From JAWKTV01 sp041398905 (GTDB taxonomy: Bacteria; Planctomycetota; Planctomycetia; Planctomycetales; Planctomycetaceae), in contig JAWKTV010000004.1 of the NCBI GenBank assembly GCA_041398905.1, forward strand, positions 124,001-188,000: a DNA stretch of 64,000 bases. Direction: 5' to 3'. A model generated the notes under the pieces. It made no database searches and was not told the DNA's origin. It saw only the letters and a list, made by a program, of their open reading frames with translations. Shown here in pieces: positions 36,397 to 44,683 of the stretch; positions within the stretch are counted from its first letter, which is position 1; every line of letters starts with the position of its first letter. The translations under genes were made by a program, and so were the position numbers.

Positions 36397-36488
36397 GAGA
36401 TCACGTCCGATCAGGCGGGTGTGGTGGCGTGTCAAGCCGCGCTGCCGCGAGGTGCGGCTGCAGCTTGACACGCGGCGTCCACGCCGGG

Positions 36489-37426
36489 TTCAGGCGGCCT
36501 TCAACTGCCGGGCTTCCTCGAACAGCGGCGTCGAGAGGTAGCGTTCGCCGGAGTCGGGCAGAATGACGACAATCGTCTTGCCAGCCGCTACGGGCCCGCG
36601 CGCCACTTTGAGCGGCCGCCATCGCCGCTCCGGAGCTGATGCACAGGTGATCCCCTCTTCCCGCGAAGTCGGGCGCCATCTCGAACGCTTCGTCGTCGCT
36701 GACGGTGACGATCGTCAATCACGCTGCGATCGAGAATGTCGGGCACAGACCCGGCGCCGATCCCTGAATGCGGTGCTTGCCCGCGGCCCTCCTCGAAAGG
36801 ACCGGGCTGCTCGCTGGTTCAATGGCGATGGAGACCAGCGGACGATCGAGCTTCTGCTTGACGAACCGCGAGATGCCGGTAATGGTCCCGCCCGTCCCCA
36901 CTCCCGCGACGAGGATGTCGAACTGCCCCTGGGTGTCGTTCCAGATTTCCGGGCCTGTGGTCTTCAGGTGGATCGCCGGGTTGGCGGGGTTCTTGAACTG
37001 CTGGGGCATGTAGCAGCCCTTCTGCTTCGACAGCTCTTCCGCCCGGGCGATCGCGCCTTTCATGCCGTCCGCGCCAGCCGTGAGCACGAGGTTCGCACCG
37101 AACGACTTGAGCATCATGCGGCGTTCGATCGACATCGTTTCGGGCATCGTCAGGGTCAGTCGATAACCGCGGGCGGCGCAGACGTACGCGAGCGCGATGC
37201 CGGTGTTCCCGCTGGTCGGTTCGACGATCTCCATGCCGGGCTTCAGCAGGCCCCGCTCCTCGGCGTCCCAGATCATGGCGGCGCCGATGCGGCACTTGAC
37301 GCTGTAGGCGGGATTGCGGCCTTCGACCTTGGCGAGCACAGTCGCCTTCAGCCCCGTGGTCAGGCGGTTGATCCGCACCAGCGGTGTCCGTCCGATCGAT
37401 TCCGAATTGTCACGATAGATCGCCAT
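36489..37426 (-). CDS. cysK: Cysteine synthase A, frameshifted near the C-terminus
   Basis: O-acetylserine sulfhydrylase, about 312 residues. The ATG at 37426 has an AAGGA site 6 bases upstream and gives the standard MAIYRDNSESIGRTPLVRIN. The PLP lysine is in the NPAYSVKCRIGAAMI block. PTSGNTGIALAYVCAARGY and the phosphate-binding VAGVGTGGTITGISRF follow. From about 36770 the frame breaks: VTVSDDEAFEMA is read in a second frame, and KTIVVILPDSGERYLSTPLF, the conserved end, in a third, ending at 36489. Missing bases near 36760, 36645 and 36610 would restore it. The enzyme makes cysteine from O-acetylserine and sulfide. The breaks look like sequence errors in a housekeeping gene. Confidence 0.9.
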
Positions 37427-37661
37427 GTCGCGTCCTTGCATTGATAAGCGGTGTGCGCAAGTGACCCGCCTCAATACCGGCGGGCCCCGAGTCGTCTGAG
37501 GACCGATCGGGATCGCAGCATGCGAGCAGGTCCCCCATCGACCAATCGGCGCGTTGCGACCGGCCCCATCAATGTGACCGCGCGGACCGGCAGAGCTTGC
37601 GCAGCTTGCCCACTCGTTGGCGCGTCAATTGGCGGACGCTGTCAGCGACGATCGGGCCGCA

Positions 37662-38945
37662 TCACAGGCCGGCGAGCGTTCCGGTACCGGTCGCGAAAGC
37701 GTCGACATCAAGCTGTAAGTGCTGCAGGAACGATACGAGCAGGTTGGCCAGCGGCGGGCCCTTCTGGTCATCGAACGCCAGGTGCTGACCGTGCTGGAAC
37801 CGCCCGCCCGCCACTACGATCGGCAGGTTTGAGTTGTTGTGGCTCGATGCGTTACCGAGATTGGACCCCAGCAGGATTGCCGTCTGATCGAGCACCGAGT
37901 GTTCCCCTTCGCGGAGTTCAGCGAGCTGTTTGAGGAACTCGCCGAAGAGCCGCATCTCCTCCTTCTCGATAATCGCAAGCTGTTCGATCTTCTCCTCGGC
38001 CTTGCCGTGATGGCTGAGGTTGTGCCAGCCATCGTCGACACCTTTGAGGTTGACAACCTCATTGCCGCCCGGCCCTTTGAGGGTGATCAGCCGGGTCGAG
38101 TCGGTTTGCAGCGCGAGCGCGATCAGATCGAGCAGCAATCGCATCCGACCGGTGAAGTTGGCGCGATCCTCGATGTCGACGGGCGGCTTCTGGTCGACGA
38201 CTGGCTTGGGACGGTGGGCCCACTCCTCCTGCGTGACGAGTCGTTGCTCCAGTTCACGCACGCTGGTGAAGTACTGATCGAGGGTTCGCTGGTCCTCGCG
38301 ACCCGTGGTCCGCTGCAGCGCCCGGGTCTGCGATTCCACGAGGTCGAGGATGCTTTGTCCATCCTTGATGCGCCGCAGGCTGGCCGCCCGCTCGCTTTCC
38401 GAGCCTTCCAGGAAGAGTTGCTGGAACACCCGGGAGGGCCGGCTCTCGGCGGGAATCTGCACCCCGCTGCGTGTGTAGGAGATCCCCCCATTGTCGGCGG
38501 AGAGGCACAGGAACGGGAAGCGGGTGAGATGCCCGATTCGCTCGGCGGCGAACTGATCGACCGAGATCGAGTTGCGGAAGCTCGGTTGCCCTGGATGTGC
38601 GGCGGCGGTCAGGAAGCTCTTCTCCGCCGCGTGGCCGCCGTCGACCATCGGGTGCATCAGCCCCGAGACGACGCTGAACCTGTCCCGCACCGGTTGCAGC
38701 GGTTCGAGGTAGCGGGTCGCCACGTAATTGCGGCCCGCCTGTTCGGGAAACAGAAACGGCGTGTGGATTCCCAGTGGTGCGCAGATCGCGAGCATTCGCC
38801 GCCGCTCGCCGGAGGCCGCAGCATCGGCCCGCAGTCGTCGCGGCAGCAGCGACTGCAACACCGGCAGCCCGATCGCGATCCCGCTCGATCGCAGGAACAT
38901 GCGGCGCGAATGATTCGCGCGACGCCTGGAGACGGATTGCGACAT
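37662..38945 (-). CDS. DUF1552 secreted protein with twin-arginine leader
   Basis: A planctomycete DUF1552 protein of about 427 residues. A GGAG site lies 7 bases before the ATG at 38945. The leader NHSRRMFLRSSGIAIGLPVL is a twin-arginine signal. Typical blocks are LAICAPLGIHTPFLFPEQAG, FSVVSGLMHPMVDGGH, SISVDQFAAERIGHLTRFP, and SHHGKAEEKIEQLAIIEKE followed later by TAILLGSNLGNASSHNNSNL. DUF1552 genes usually follow DUF1592/DUF1587 cytochrome genes; none is present. The function of the family is unknown. Clean frame. Confidence 0.9.
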   Translation of the reverse strand: MSQSVSRRRANHSRRMFLRSSGIAIGLPVLQSLLPRRLRADAAASGERRRMLAICAPLGIHTPFLFPEQAGRNYVATRYLEPLQPVRDRFSVVSGLMHPMVDGGHAAEKSFLTAAAHPGQPSFRNSISVDQFAAERIGHLTRFPFLCLSADNGGISYTRSGVQIPAESRPSRVFQQLFLEGSESERAASLRRIKDGQSILDLVESQTRALQRTTGREDQRTLDQYFTSVRELEQRLVTQEEWAHRPKPVVDQKPPVDIEDRANFTGRMRLLLDLIALALQTDSTRLITLKGPGGNEVVNLKGVDDGWHNLSHHGKAEEKIEQLAIIEKEEMRLFGEFLKQLAELREGEHSVLDQTAILLGSNLGNASSHNNSNLPIVVAGGRFQHGQHLAFDDQKGPPLANLLVSFLQHLQLDVDAFATGTGTLAGL

Positions 38946-39063
38946 CGTCACTCCTCGGTCGATGGACTTCGTGGGATCGTCGCGACGCTGTCATTCCGGA
39001 ACGACCATCGGACGACGTCGCGCCAGGCCGGGGCGACGGGCCGACCGCTGGAACGGCCCGTCG

Positions 39064-40209
39064 TCAGGAGTCGCCACCGCTGCTCAGCATCGCACGAAAC
39101 CGCCCGAAGAGATAGTGACTGTCGTGCGGTCCGGCGGATGCCTCGGGGTGATATTGCACGCTGAACGCCCGCAGCCCCGGATGCTTGAGACCTTCGACCG
39201 TGTTGTCGTTGAGGTTGATGTGAGTCACTTCAACCTCCGCCGGCAACGTCTCCGGATCGATCGCGAAGCCGTGATTCTGCGACGTGATCTCGACATCGCC
39301 GGTCTCGCGGTCCAGCACCGGCTGATTAGCGCCGCGGTGACCGAACTTCAGCTTGTAGGTTTTGCCGCCGAGGGCGAGCCCCAGCAACTGATGGCCCAGG
39401 CAGATGCCGAAGAGCGGCTGCTTGCCCAGGACGCCGCGGATGGTGTCCACGGCGTAGGTCAGCGGTTCCGGATCGCCGGGGCCGTTCGAGAGGAACACGC
39501 CGTCCGGCTTGAGGGCCAGAATCTCATCGGCGGTGGCGGTGCCGGGGACGACGGTGACTCGGCAGCCCATCGATTTCAGATGCCGCGGGATGTTCCACTT
39601 CATGCCGTAATCAATCGCCACGATGTGCGGCTGGCGGTCGTCGGACCCTTCCCAGGTTGGCGGCGCGGTCGAGTGCAACACGAGTTCATGCACATCCTCG
39701 CTCCAGTCGGCGGAATGCTGGGGCATGACCTCTTTGACCAGGTCGCGGCCCACCAGCGTGGGGCTACTCTTCGCCTTGGCGACGAGTGACGCATCATCGA
39801 GATCGGTCGTCGACAGCACGCCGGTCATCGCGCCCTGACTGCGGATGTGCCGCACCAGAGCCCGCGTGTCGATCCCTTCGATGCCGATCACTCCGTGCTC
39901 GCGGAGGTAGTCGCCCAGGGTGCGGGTGGACCGGAAGTTACTGGGCTCCCGGCAGAGTTCACGCACCACGAACCCCTTAAGCCTGAGTCCGTTGCTCTCG
40001 ACGTCCTCTTCGTTGATGCCGTAGTTGCCGATGAGTGGGTAGGTCATCGTGACGATCTGCCCGTTGTAGGAGGGGTCCGTCAGGATCTCCTGATATCCGG
40101 TCATGCTGGTGTTGAAGCAGACCTCGCCGAAGACTTCACCATCCGCCCCGAAGGCGTGGCCGGTGAATACCTTGCCGTCAGCGAGCGCAAGTTTAGCGGG
40201 GCGGGACAT
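39064..40209 (-). CDS. carA: Carbamoyl-phosphate synthase small subunit
   Basis: Glutaminase subunit of carbamoyl-phosphate synthase, 381 residues from MSRPAKLALADGKVFTG. It delivers ammonia from glutamine to CarB for arginine and pyrimidine synthesis. The N-terminal domain has EVCFNTSMTGYQEILTDPSY and IRSQGAMTG. The class I amidotransferase domain has VFLSNGPGDPEP, nucleophile Cys in LFGICLGHQLLGLALGG, and the His-Glu pair in SVQYHPEASAGPHD. Two in-frame start codons lie 6 and 12 bases further upstream, and ribosome binding sites do not decide between them. carB is not in the window. Confidence 0.96.
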   Translation of the reverse strand: MSRPAKLALADGKVFTGHAFGADGEVFGEVCFNTSMTGYQEILTDPSYNGQIVTMTYPLIGNYGINEEDVESNGLRLKGFVVRELCREPSNFRSTRTLGDYLREHGVIGIEGIDTRALVRHIRSQGAMTGVLSTTDLDDASLVAKAKSSPTLVGRDLVKEVMPQHSADWSEDVHELVLHSTAPPTWEGSDDRQPHIVAIDYGMKWNIPRHLKSMGCRVTVVPGTATADEILALKPDGVFLSNGPGDPEPLTYAVDTIRGVLGKQPLFGICLGHQLLGLALGGKTYKLKFGHRGANQPVLDRETGDVEITSQNHGFAIDPETLPAEVEVTHINLNDNTVEGLKHPGLRAFSVQYHPEASAGPHDSHYLFGRFRAMLSSGGDS

Positions 40210-40287
40210 GGGCATTCGCAAGAGAAGCGGGGAGGCGGGTCGACGCGGCGCGGACGACGATCGTCGGCAGGCGTTCGAAGATGGTTT

Positions 40288-41292
40288 TTAGCAGAGTTCG
40301 TCGCCGCTCGAAAGCATGTCGACCGGAGGACTGCGCAGTTGCTCGCACCCCAGCCAGTGCCGCACCAGCACGGGTGATAGAAACGCCGCGCAACCTACGA
40401 GCATGATCAGCCCAAACGTCCACATCCCGAGCGCGAGTCCGATTCCCAAATGCAGCAGGATCGCCCCCGCCAGCACCAGCGGCCTGAGCAGCGGAAACCA
40501 GATCAGCGTGCAGAACGAAATCTCCCAAACGATCGTCACATGCGTGGCGATGTTCCAGACGTAGGTATGCGGCGCGAGCCAGGTCAAATCGAGCGTCTGG
40601 TATTCGTAGTTGGCGAAGGCCTGCCACATGGCGTAACCACTCCACCACGACTCCCCTTCCAGCTTGGCGATGCCGGCAAAGAAGTAGACGACGCACATGT
40701 TGACCTGGATGAGCCGCAGGCCCAGGTTGGCACCGATGCTCGGCGGGGCCGCGGCACGGCTGTCGCCGCTGCGTTTGGCCCGCCGCCATTGATCGACCGA
40801 CAGGGCGTCCCCGCTGGGAGCGATGGCGAGGTACAGCGTCAGCATCGCGTTGGTCTGGTCGAGTCCGAACGTCGCATAGAACAGCCGATTCGCATATGAG
40901 ACGGCAATCAACCACGCGAGCACGCTGGTGACTCTCGTCGAAACGCCGAGCGTGAACAGTCCAAGGATCGCCACACAGCCCCAGTGAATCGTCGCAGTCC
41001 AGGCTGCGGGGACGTACCACCAGAACGAGGCCCACGCTCCGCCGTACTCGTTGGCGAGCGGCACCCCTTGCAGGAACGAAAGCGGCCCAAGGAACTCCGG
41101 AAGCCGCAGTCCCCAGACGACGTGGGTGTACACGAGCATCAGCCCCGTCCAGATGCGGATCAGCCCGAGCACAATCGGATCGCTGGGGGTGAACCAGAAT
41201 CGATCCCACCCGCGCGCGGTTGCTTCGGTCAGCCGGTCGAAGTAGGCCACGAGTCCTAGCGGAACGGGGGGCTGTCGGGGTCGATCACTCAT
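40288..41292 (-). CDS. HTTM-domain membrane protein
   Basis: A 334-residue integral membrane protein of the HTTM family, which is related to the membrane domain of vitamin K-dependent gamma-carboxylase. Family features are PIVLGLIRIWTGLMLVYTHV, the aromatic FWWYVP segment, a run of membrane helices through LGLFTLGVSTRVTSVLAWLI, the RLIQVNMCVVYFFAGIAKLE block with a paired charged residue, and WEISFCTLIWFPLLRPLVL. Its function in bacteria is not established. The ATG overlaps the stop of the upstream gene by 4 bases (ATGA), so the two are translationally coupled. This pairing with a DCC-less partner is typical of planctomycetes as far as I recall. Confidence 0.88.
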   Translation of the reverse strand: MSDRPRQPPVPLGLVAYFDRLTEATARGWDRFWFTPSDPIVLGLIRIWTGLMLVYTHVVWGLRLPEFLGPLSFLQGVPLANEYGGAWASFWWYVPAAWTATIHWGCVAILGLFTLGVSTRVTSVLAWLIAVSYANRLFYATFGLDQTNAMLTLYLAIAPSGDALSVDQWRRAKRSGDSRAAAPPSIGANLGLRLIQVNMCVVYFFAGIAKLEGESWWSGYAMWQAFANYEYQTLDLTWLAPHTYVWNIATHVTIVWEISFCTLIWFPLLRPLVLAGAILLHLGIGLALGMWTFGLIMLVGCAAFLSPVLVRHWLGCEQLRSPPVDMLSSGDELC

Positions 41293-42086
41293 GGCGTCGG
41301 CTCCGGTTCCGCGGGTGCTGCGACTGTTGGCTCCGTGTCCAGTTCAGCACCGTCGTCGCGTTCTTCTGCAGCGTTCTCCGCGCCGCTGATCGGCTCACTT
41401 GGCAGCTCGGACTCACCCAGCGGCAGTTCAAGTTCGTCCGCCGGCAGGAATGGGGCCGCCAGATCTTCCGCCGACCAGTCGCCGAGTTCGATCACTTCAT
41501 AGAAGCGGGGGTCGTCGAGCGTCAGTCCGGAGCGGATGTCGTCGGGCGTCGGCAGGTGATGGATGATTCTGTCGAGCCGAACCCGCTCGCCGCCGTGAAA
41601 ATGCCCCAGGTTCGCCGCGTACATGCGGAACCATTCGTCCTGGTCGTAGATGTCTGCGGAGCGTTCGCTGAGCATGAAGTAGCGGTGATACAGCAGCCGC
41701 GGCTTGATCGACCGGCGTGGAAAGGTCTCGACGACGGTGTCGCCGTCCGGCCGGTGACGGTCGCCCGCAACAGCAGGCCCGCGCCGGGTTGAGGGGCGAA
41801 GAAACGGTGTCCGCCGACCATGAACAGCCCCTTGCATGTATCGCGAGTACGCCAGGTCGCACACGCGGTACAGCAACCCTTCTGGTGGAACGGGAATCGA
41901 AGCGGGAAACAGCACGATGCCGACGACATGGTAGACCAGCCAGATTGACACCAGCGGTTTCAACCACCGCCAGCAACCAGCGACGCCCCGTGCGTCACAG
42001 CCGGTGGATACCGAAGGCTGTGCTGGCTGCGGGGACTTGGTCGCGGTGTCGGTCGGTGGTTCCGAGGAGGGTGTTGGGGCTGGCAT
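41289..42086 (-). CDS. HTTM-partner membrane protein, compensated frameshift
   Basis: About 265 residues encoded just upstream of, and overlapping, the HTTM gene. After a disordered Pro/Ser/Thr-rich N-terminus (residues 1-35) there is a membrane segment WLVYHVVGIVLFPASIPVP (about 49-67), then a soluble domain containing PRRSIKPRLLYHRYFMLSER and WFRMYAANLGHFHGGERVRL, and an acidic Pro/Glu tail. Between about 41740 and 41835 the frame slips and recovers: the expected GLFMVGGHRFFAPQPGAGLL is in a different frame, so about 32 residues are wrong as read. Co-translation with the HTTM gene suggests the products work together. No catalytic motif is recognised. Confidence 0.72.
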   Translation of the reverse strand: MPAPTPSSEPPTDTATKSPQPAQPSVSTGCDARGVAGCWRWLKPLVSIWLVYHVVGIVLFPASIPVPPEGLLYRVCDLAYSRYMQGAVHGRRTPFLRPSTRRGPAVAGDRHRPDGDTVVETFPRRSIKPRLLYHRYFMLSERSADIYDQDEWFRMYAANLGHFHGGERVRLDRIIHHLPTPDDIRSGLTLDDPRFYEVIELGDWSAEDLAAPFLPADELELPLGESELPSEPISGAENAAEERDDGAELDTEPTVAAPAEPEPTP

Positions 42087-42166
42087 GGTGGACGAACGTG
42101 TGTGATCGATGCGCTCCGCAACGGTTCACCGGGGCTGGCGACCGGGATGTGCCGATTGTTGCTGGG

Positions 42167-42214
42167 AAAAAACGACGCGGAGGAAATGGTTCGCAGGAAC
42201 CACTCCCTCCGCGT
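42167..42214 (-). terminator. Rho-independent terminator for the Gly-Ser-Tyr protein gene
   Basis: On the minus strand an 18-nt arm (42197-42214) pairs with 42175-42192, allowing two mismatched bases, across a 4-nt loop, then a run of six T (plus-strand A at 42167-42172). It lies 65 bases beyond the gene's stop. Confidence 0.85.
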
Positions 42215-42279
42215 TGGAATCTCGAACTGTCCGTGAACACCGCTGCGGGCGACTCCCGTCGCCGGCGTCGGTGTGTGGA

Positions 42280-42726
42280 TCACCAGGATCCGCCGCCATA
42301 GCCGTAGGCCGGACCGCCGTAGGAGGCTCCTCCGTAGGAACCGGTCGACACGGGTGCGGCACCGTAGGAACCGCCGTGACTGGCCCCATACGAACCGCCG
42401 ATCGGTCGCACCTTCACACGCACGCTGGTCTGCACCCGCGCGGCACCATAAGAGCCAGCCGAGCCGTAAGACCCGGCGGAGCCATAGGAGCCGGCCGAGC
42501 CCGCATCACGCACAACGGTCCGTTCGCGGACCGTCACTTGCGTCGCGCCGGCGCTGCCATGTGAGCCGGCACTGCCATAGGAGCCGTAGGAGTCACCAGG
42601 AACGACAAAGGAGTCGCGGCTGCGAATGACCGTCTTACCCGCGTCGGTCTCAGTGGTCGCCAGCGCGAAGCCTGCGATGGCCAGCCCGCATCCGAGCGAC
42701 AGAACCTTGATACGACGAGTCATCAT
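42280..42726 (-). CDS. Secreted Gly/Ser/Tyr/Ala repeat protein
   Basis: 148 residues from the ATG pair at 42726, with a GGGAGAG ribosome binding site upstream. The N-terminus MMTRRIKVLSLGCGLAIAG and following ALATTETDAG form a likely signal peptide, possibly with a Cys near residue 12. The mature part is low-complexity: DSYGSYGSAGSHGSAGATQV, then three tandem GSYGSA units and SYGAARVQTSVRVKVRPIGG, and a Gly/Ser/Tyr end finishing YGYGGGSW. Charged VTVRERTVVRD segments interrupt the repeats. It resembles elastomer- or silk-like structural or amyloid-prone secreted proteins, but no family is recognised. Isolated by its own promoter region and a strong terminator. Confidence 0.8.
   Translation of the reverse strand: MMTRRIKVLSLGCGLAIAGFALATTETDAGKTVIRSRDSFVVPGDSYGSYGSAGSHGSAGATQVTVRERTVVRDAGSAGSYGSAGSYGSAGSYGAARVQTSVRVKVRPIGGSYGASHGGSYGAAPVSTGSYGGASYGGPAYGYGGGSW
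42447..42500 (-). repeat. Three 18-bp tandem units encoding GSYGSA
   Basis: Within the Gly/Ser/Tyr gene, three successive 18-base units read GSYGSA on the minus strand, with third-position differences between copies (codons TAT/TAC, TCT/TCC/TCG). Confidence 0.7.
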
Positions 42727-43128
42727 CTGATCTCTCCCTAAGTCAGTGGTCAGTGGTATGAAGCCCGCAGGGCGTGGCCCGATGGTCGGCACCTGCGTCG
42801 GTCCCGTCATCAAAGCCGTCGCGGCCGGAGTCAGTCCGGAGCGAACACCCTCGACCTCGAAGCTAACCCGCTGCACCATCAAAGTCAACAGCTTGGGATG
42901 TTCCGGCAAGATGGGGGAGCCTTGGCGGCCGGGATTGACGCACCAAGCGCGACCCGCCGCGAATTGCGATCAACCGGTCAGGTTGAGTTTGCCGATTCTA
43001 ACGTTTGTCAGGCCTCTCACGAGCAGCCGCTGCGCGCCACCACTCGGAAACTCACACGGCTTGTCGCCGGCCGCAACGTGGTGCGAACAGGCTCTTCAGT
43101 CATCACGACGCACACGATCGCCGATCCC
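42727..43128. other. Divergent intergenic region
   Basis: 402 bases lie between the Gly/Ser/Tyr gene and the ExbB-like gene. No gene is supported. It should contain promoters for both directions, but no clear promoter pair was seen. Confidence 0.35.
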
Positions 43129-44613
43129 ATGAGCGAATCGAATCCCCAACTTGCTGCGAGTCCCCGCGGGGCAGCCGAACACTCACCGCTGTTCGATGAA
43201 GCGTCGGCCACGCTGCTCTCGTCTCCCTGGCTATGGGGAGGCGTGCTGACGTGGGGCTTCTACGCGGCGCTCCCGTACTTTCCGTTCCAGCGGGAACTGC
43301 TCGAACGATACTTCACGAACCACCCGCTCGAATACGCGCTGGCCGCATTGTGCTTCGTGGGCGTCGCTATTCTGATTCGAAGTCATGGCGGCTGTTTCAC
43401 GAACGGCAGGGGCTGGCGATGCCGTTGCCCGAGCCAGCCGACCCCACCAATCGCAGGCTGGGTGAAGGCGATCCAGCACTCGCTGGCCCAACTGCCCGAT
43501 CATCTGCGTCTGACCGGCTACCCGCGTCGGCTCCGCGACCTCGCGGACTTCCTCCGCCACCGGAACTCCGCCGCCGGGCTGGACGCACACGCCAAGTATC
43601 TCTCCGACGCTGCCGAACGACCGTACGCACGACAGCTATTCGCTGCTGCAGACGATCACCTGGGCCGTTCCGATCGTCGGCTTCCTCGGTACCGTGATGG
43701 GGATCACGCTGGCGATCGCCAACGTCACCCCCGAGCAACTCGACACGTCGCTGCCGGAAGTGACCGGCGGGCTCGCCGTCGCGTTCGATACGACGGCCGT
43801 CGCGCTGTCGGAGTCGATCCTGCTGGTGTTCGGATACTTCTACGTCAAGCGGTCGGAACTGCGATTGCTGGGTGACATCGAAGAGCCGCGTCGTGAAGGG
43901 GCTGCTCTCGCCCGTCGTCGGAGCGACATCGTCCGGCAGTCCACTCGTCCGGGCCGAGACGCAGGCCGCGCAGGAACTGGTGCATAAAACGGAGTCGCTG
44001 ATTCGCGAGCAGACGGAGCTGTGGCGGGACTCGGTCGAAGGGCTGCGGTCCCGCTGGGTCGAGACGCTCGATCAGCAGCAGCAGGAACTCGCCAACACCC
44101 TGAGTAGCGGCGTCACGGGCACGCTCCACGATCACGCCTCACTGCTGCACGACCTGCGTGGTGAGTTCACCTCGGCATGGGAACGGACGTCACGCGAGTC
44201 GCTGGAGACTCTTCGTGAATCGCGTGACGTACAGGCGGGCGCAGCAGCGGCAGTTGGTCGAAGCCTTCGACTCGACGTGGCGAAGGATCGAGACGCACCT
44301 GACGGAAGACCGCGAACTCCGGGCCAACGAGTCCCGCGAAGTGCTCGACCGCTTCGCCAGTGAAGTCAGTACCGCGACGATCAAGCTGACGGACGCGACC
44401 GCTTCGATTCGTGAGCAGATGGCCGCGATCGAGAAGCAGACTGAACTTCTCGCCCGCGTGGTCGAGCAGGAAGAGCAGCTCGCCGGGCTGCAAGGTCGGC
44501 TGACCGACAACCTGGATGCCCTGCGGACCGCCGAGACGCTGCAGGAAACGCTGCATAGCCTCAATGCCGCGGTCCATCTCCTGACGGCCCGCGTCCGCCC
44601 CCACGCCGCCTGA
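43129..44613 (+). CDS. MotA/TolQ/ExbB proton-channel protein with long coiled-coil tail, frameshifted
   Basis: About 494 residues. From the ATG at 43129: an N-terminal segment, membrane helices SPWLWGGVLTWGFYAALPYFP and PLEYALAALCFVGVAILI, a cytoplasmic region, then the MotA/ExbB core WAVPIVGFLGTVMGITLAIA and GGLAVAFDTTAVALSESILL followed by VFGYFYVKRSE. The last 230 residues are coiled coil rich in Gln, Glu and Leu (for example VETLDQQQQELANTL, SIREQMAAIEKQTELLARVV). Frame changes near 43390, 43650, 43890 and 44215 interrupt it. The coiled-coil tail is much longer than in ExbB or TolQ. Together with the two ExbD-like genes that follow, it should form a proton-driven membrane motor or transducer. 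Confidence 0.82.
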
Positions 44614-44683
44614 TCTGACTCCTGACACCGATTGACCAGCCCTCGACCTTTAGCTTCCAACTCCTCTTCCCCTCGGTCGCTCC

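Noticed and set aside
40193..41209. Long minus-strand frame of 338 codons
   Set aside because: It is the shadow of the HTTM gene on the same strand in another frame; the HTTM frame has clear family motifs.
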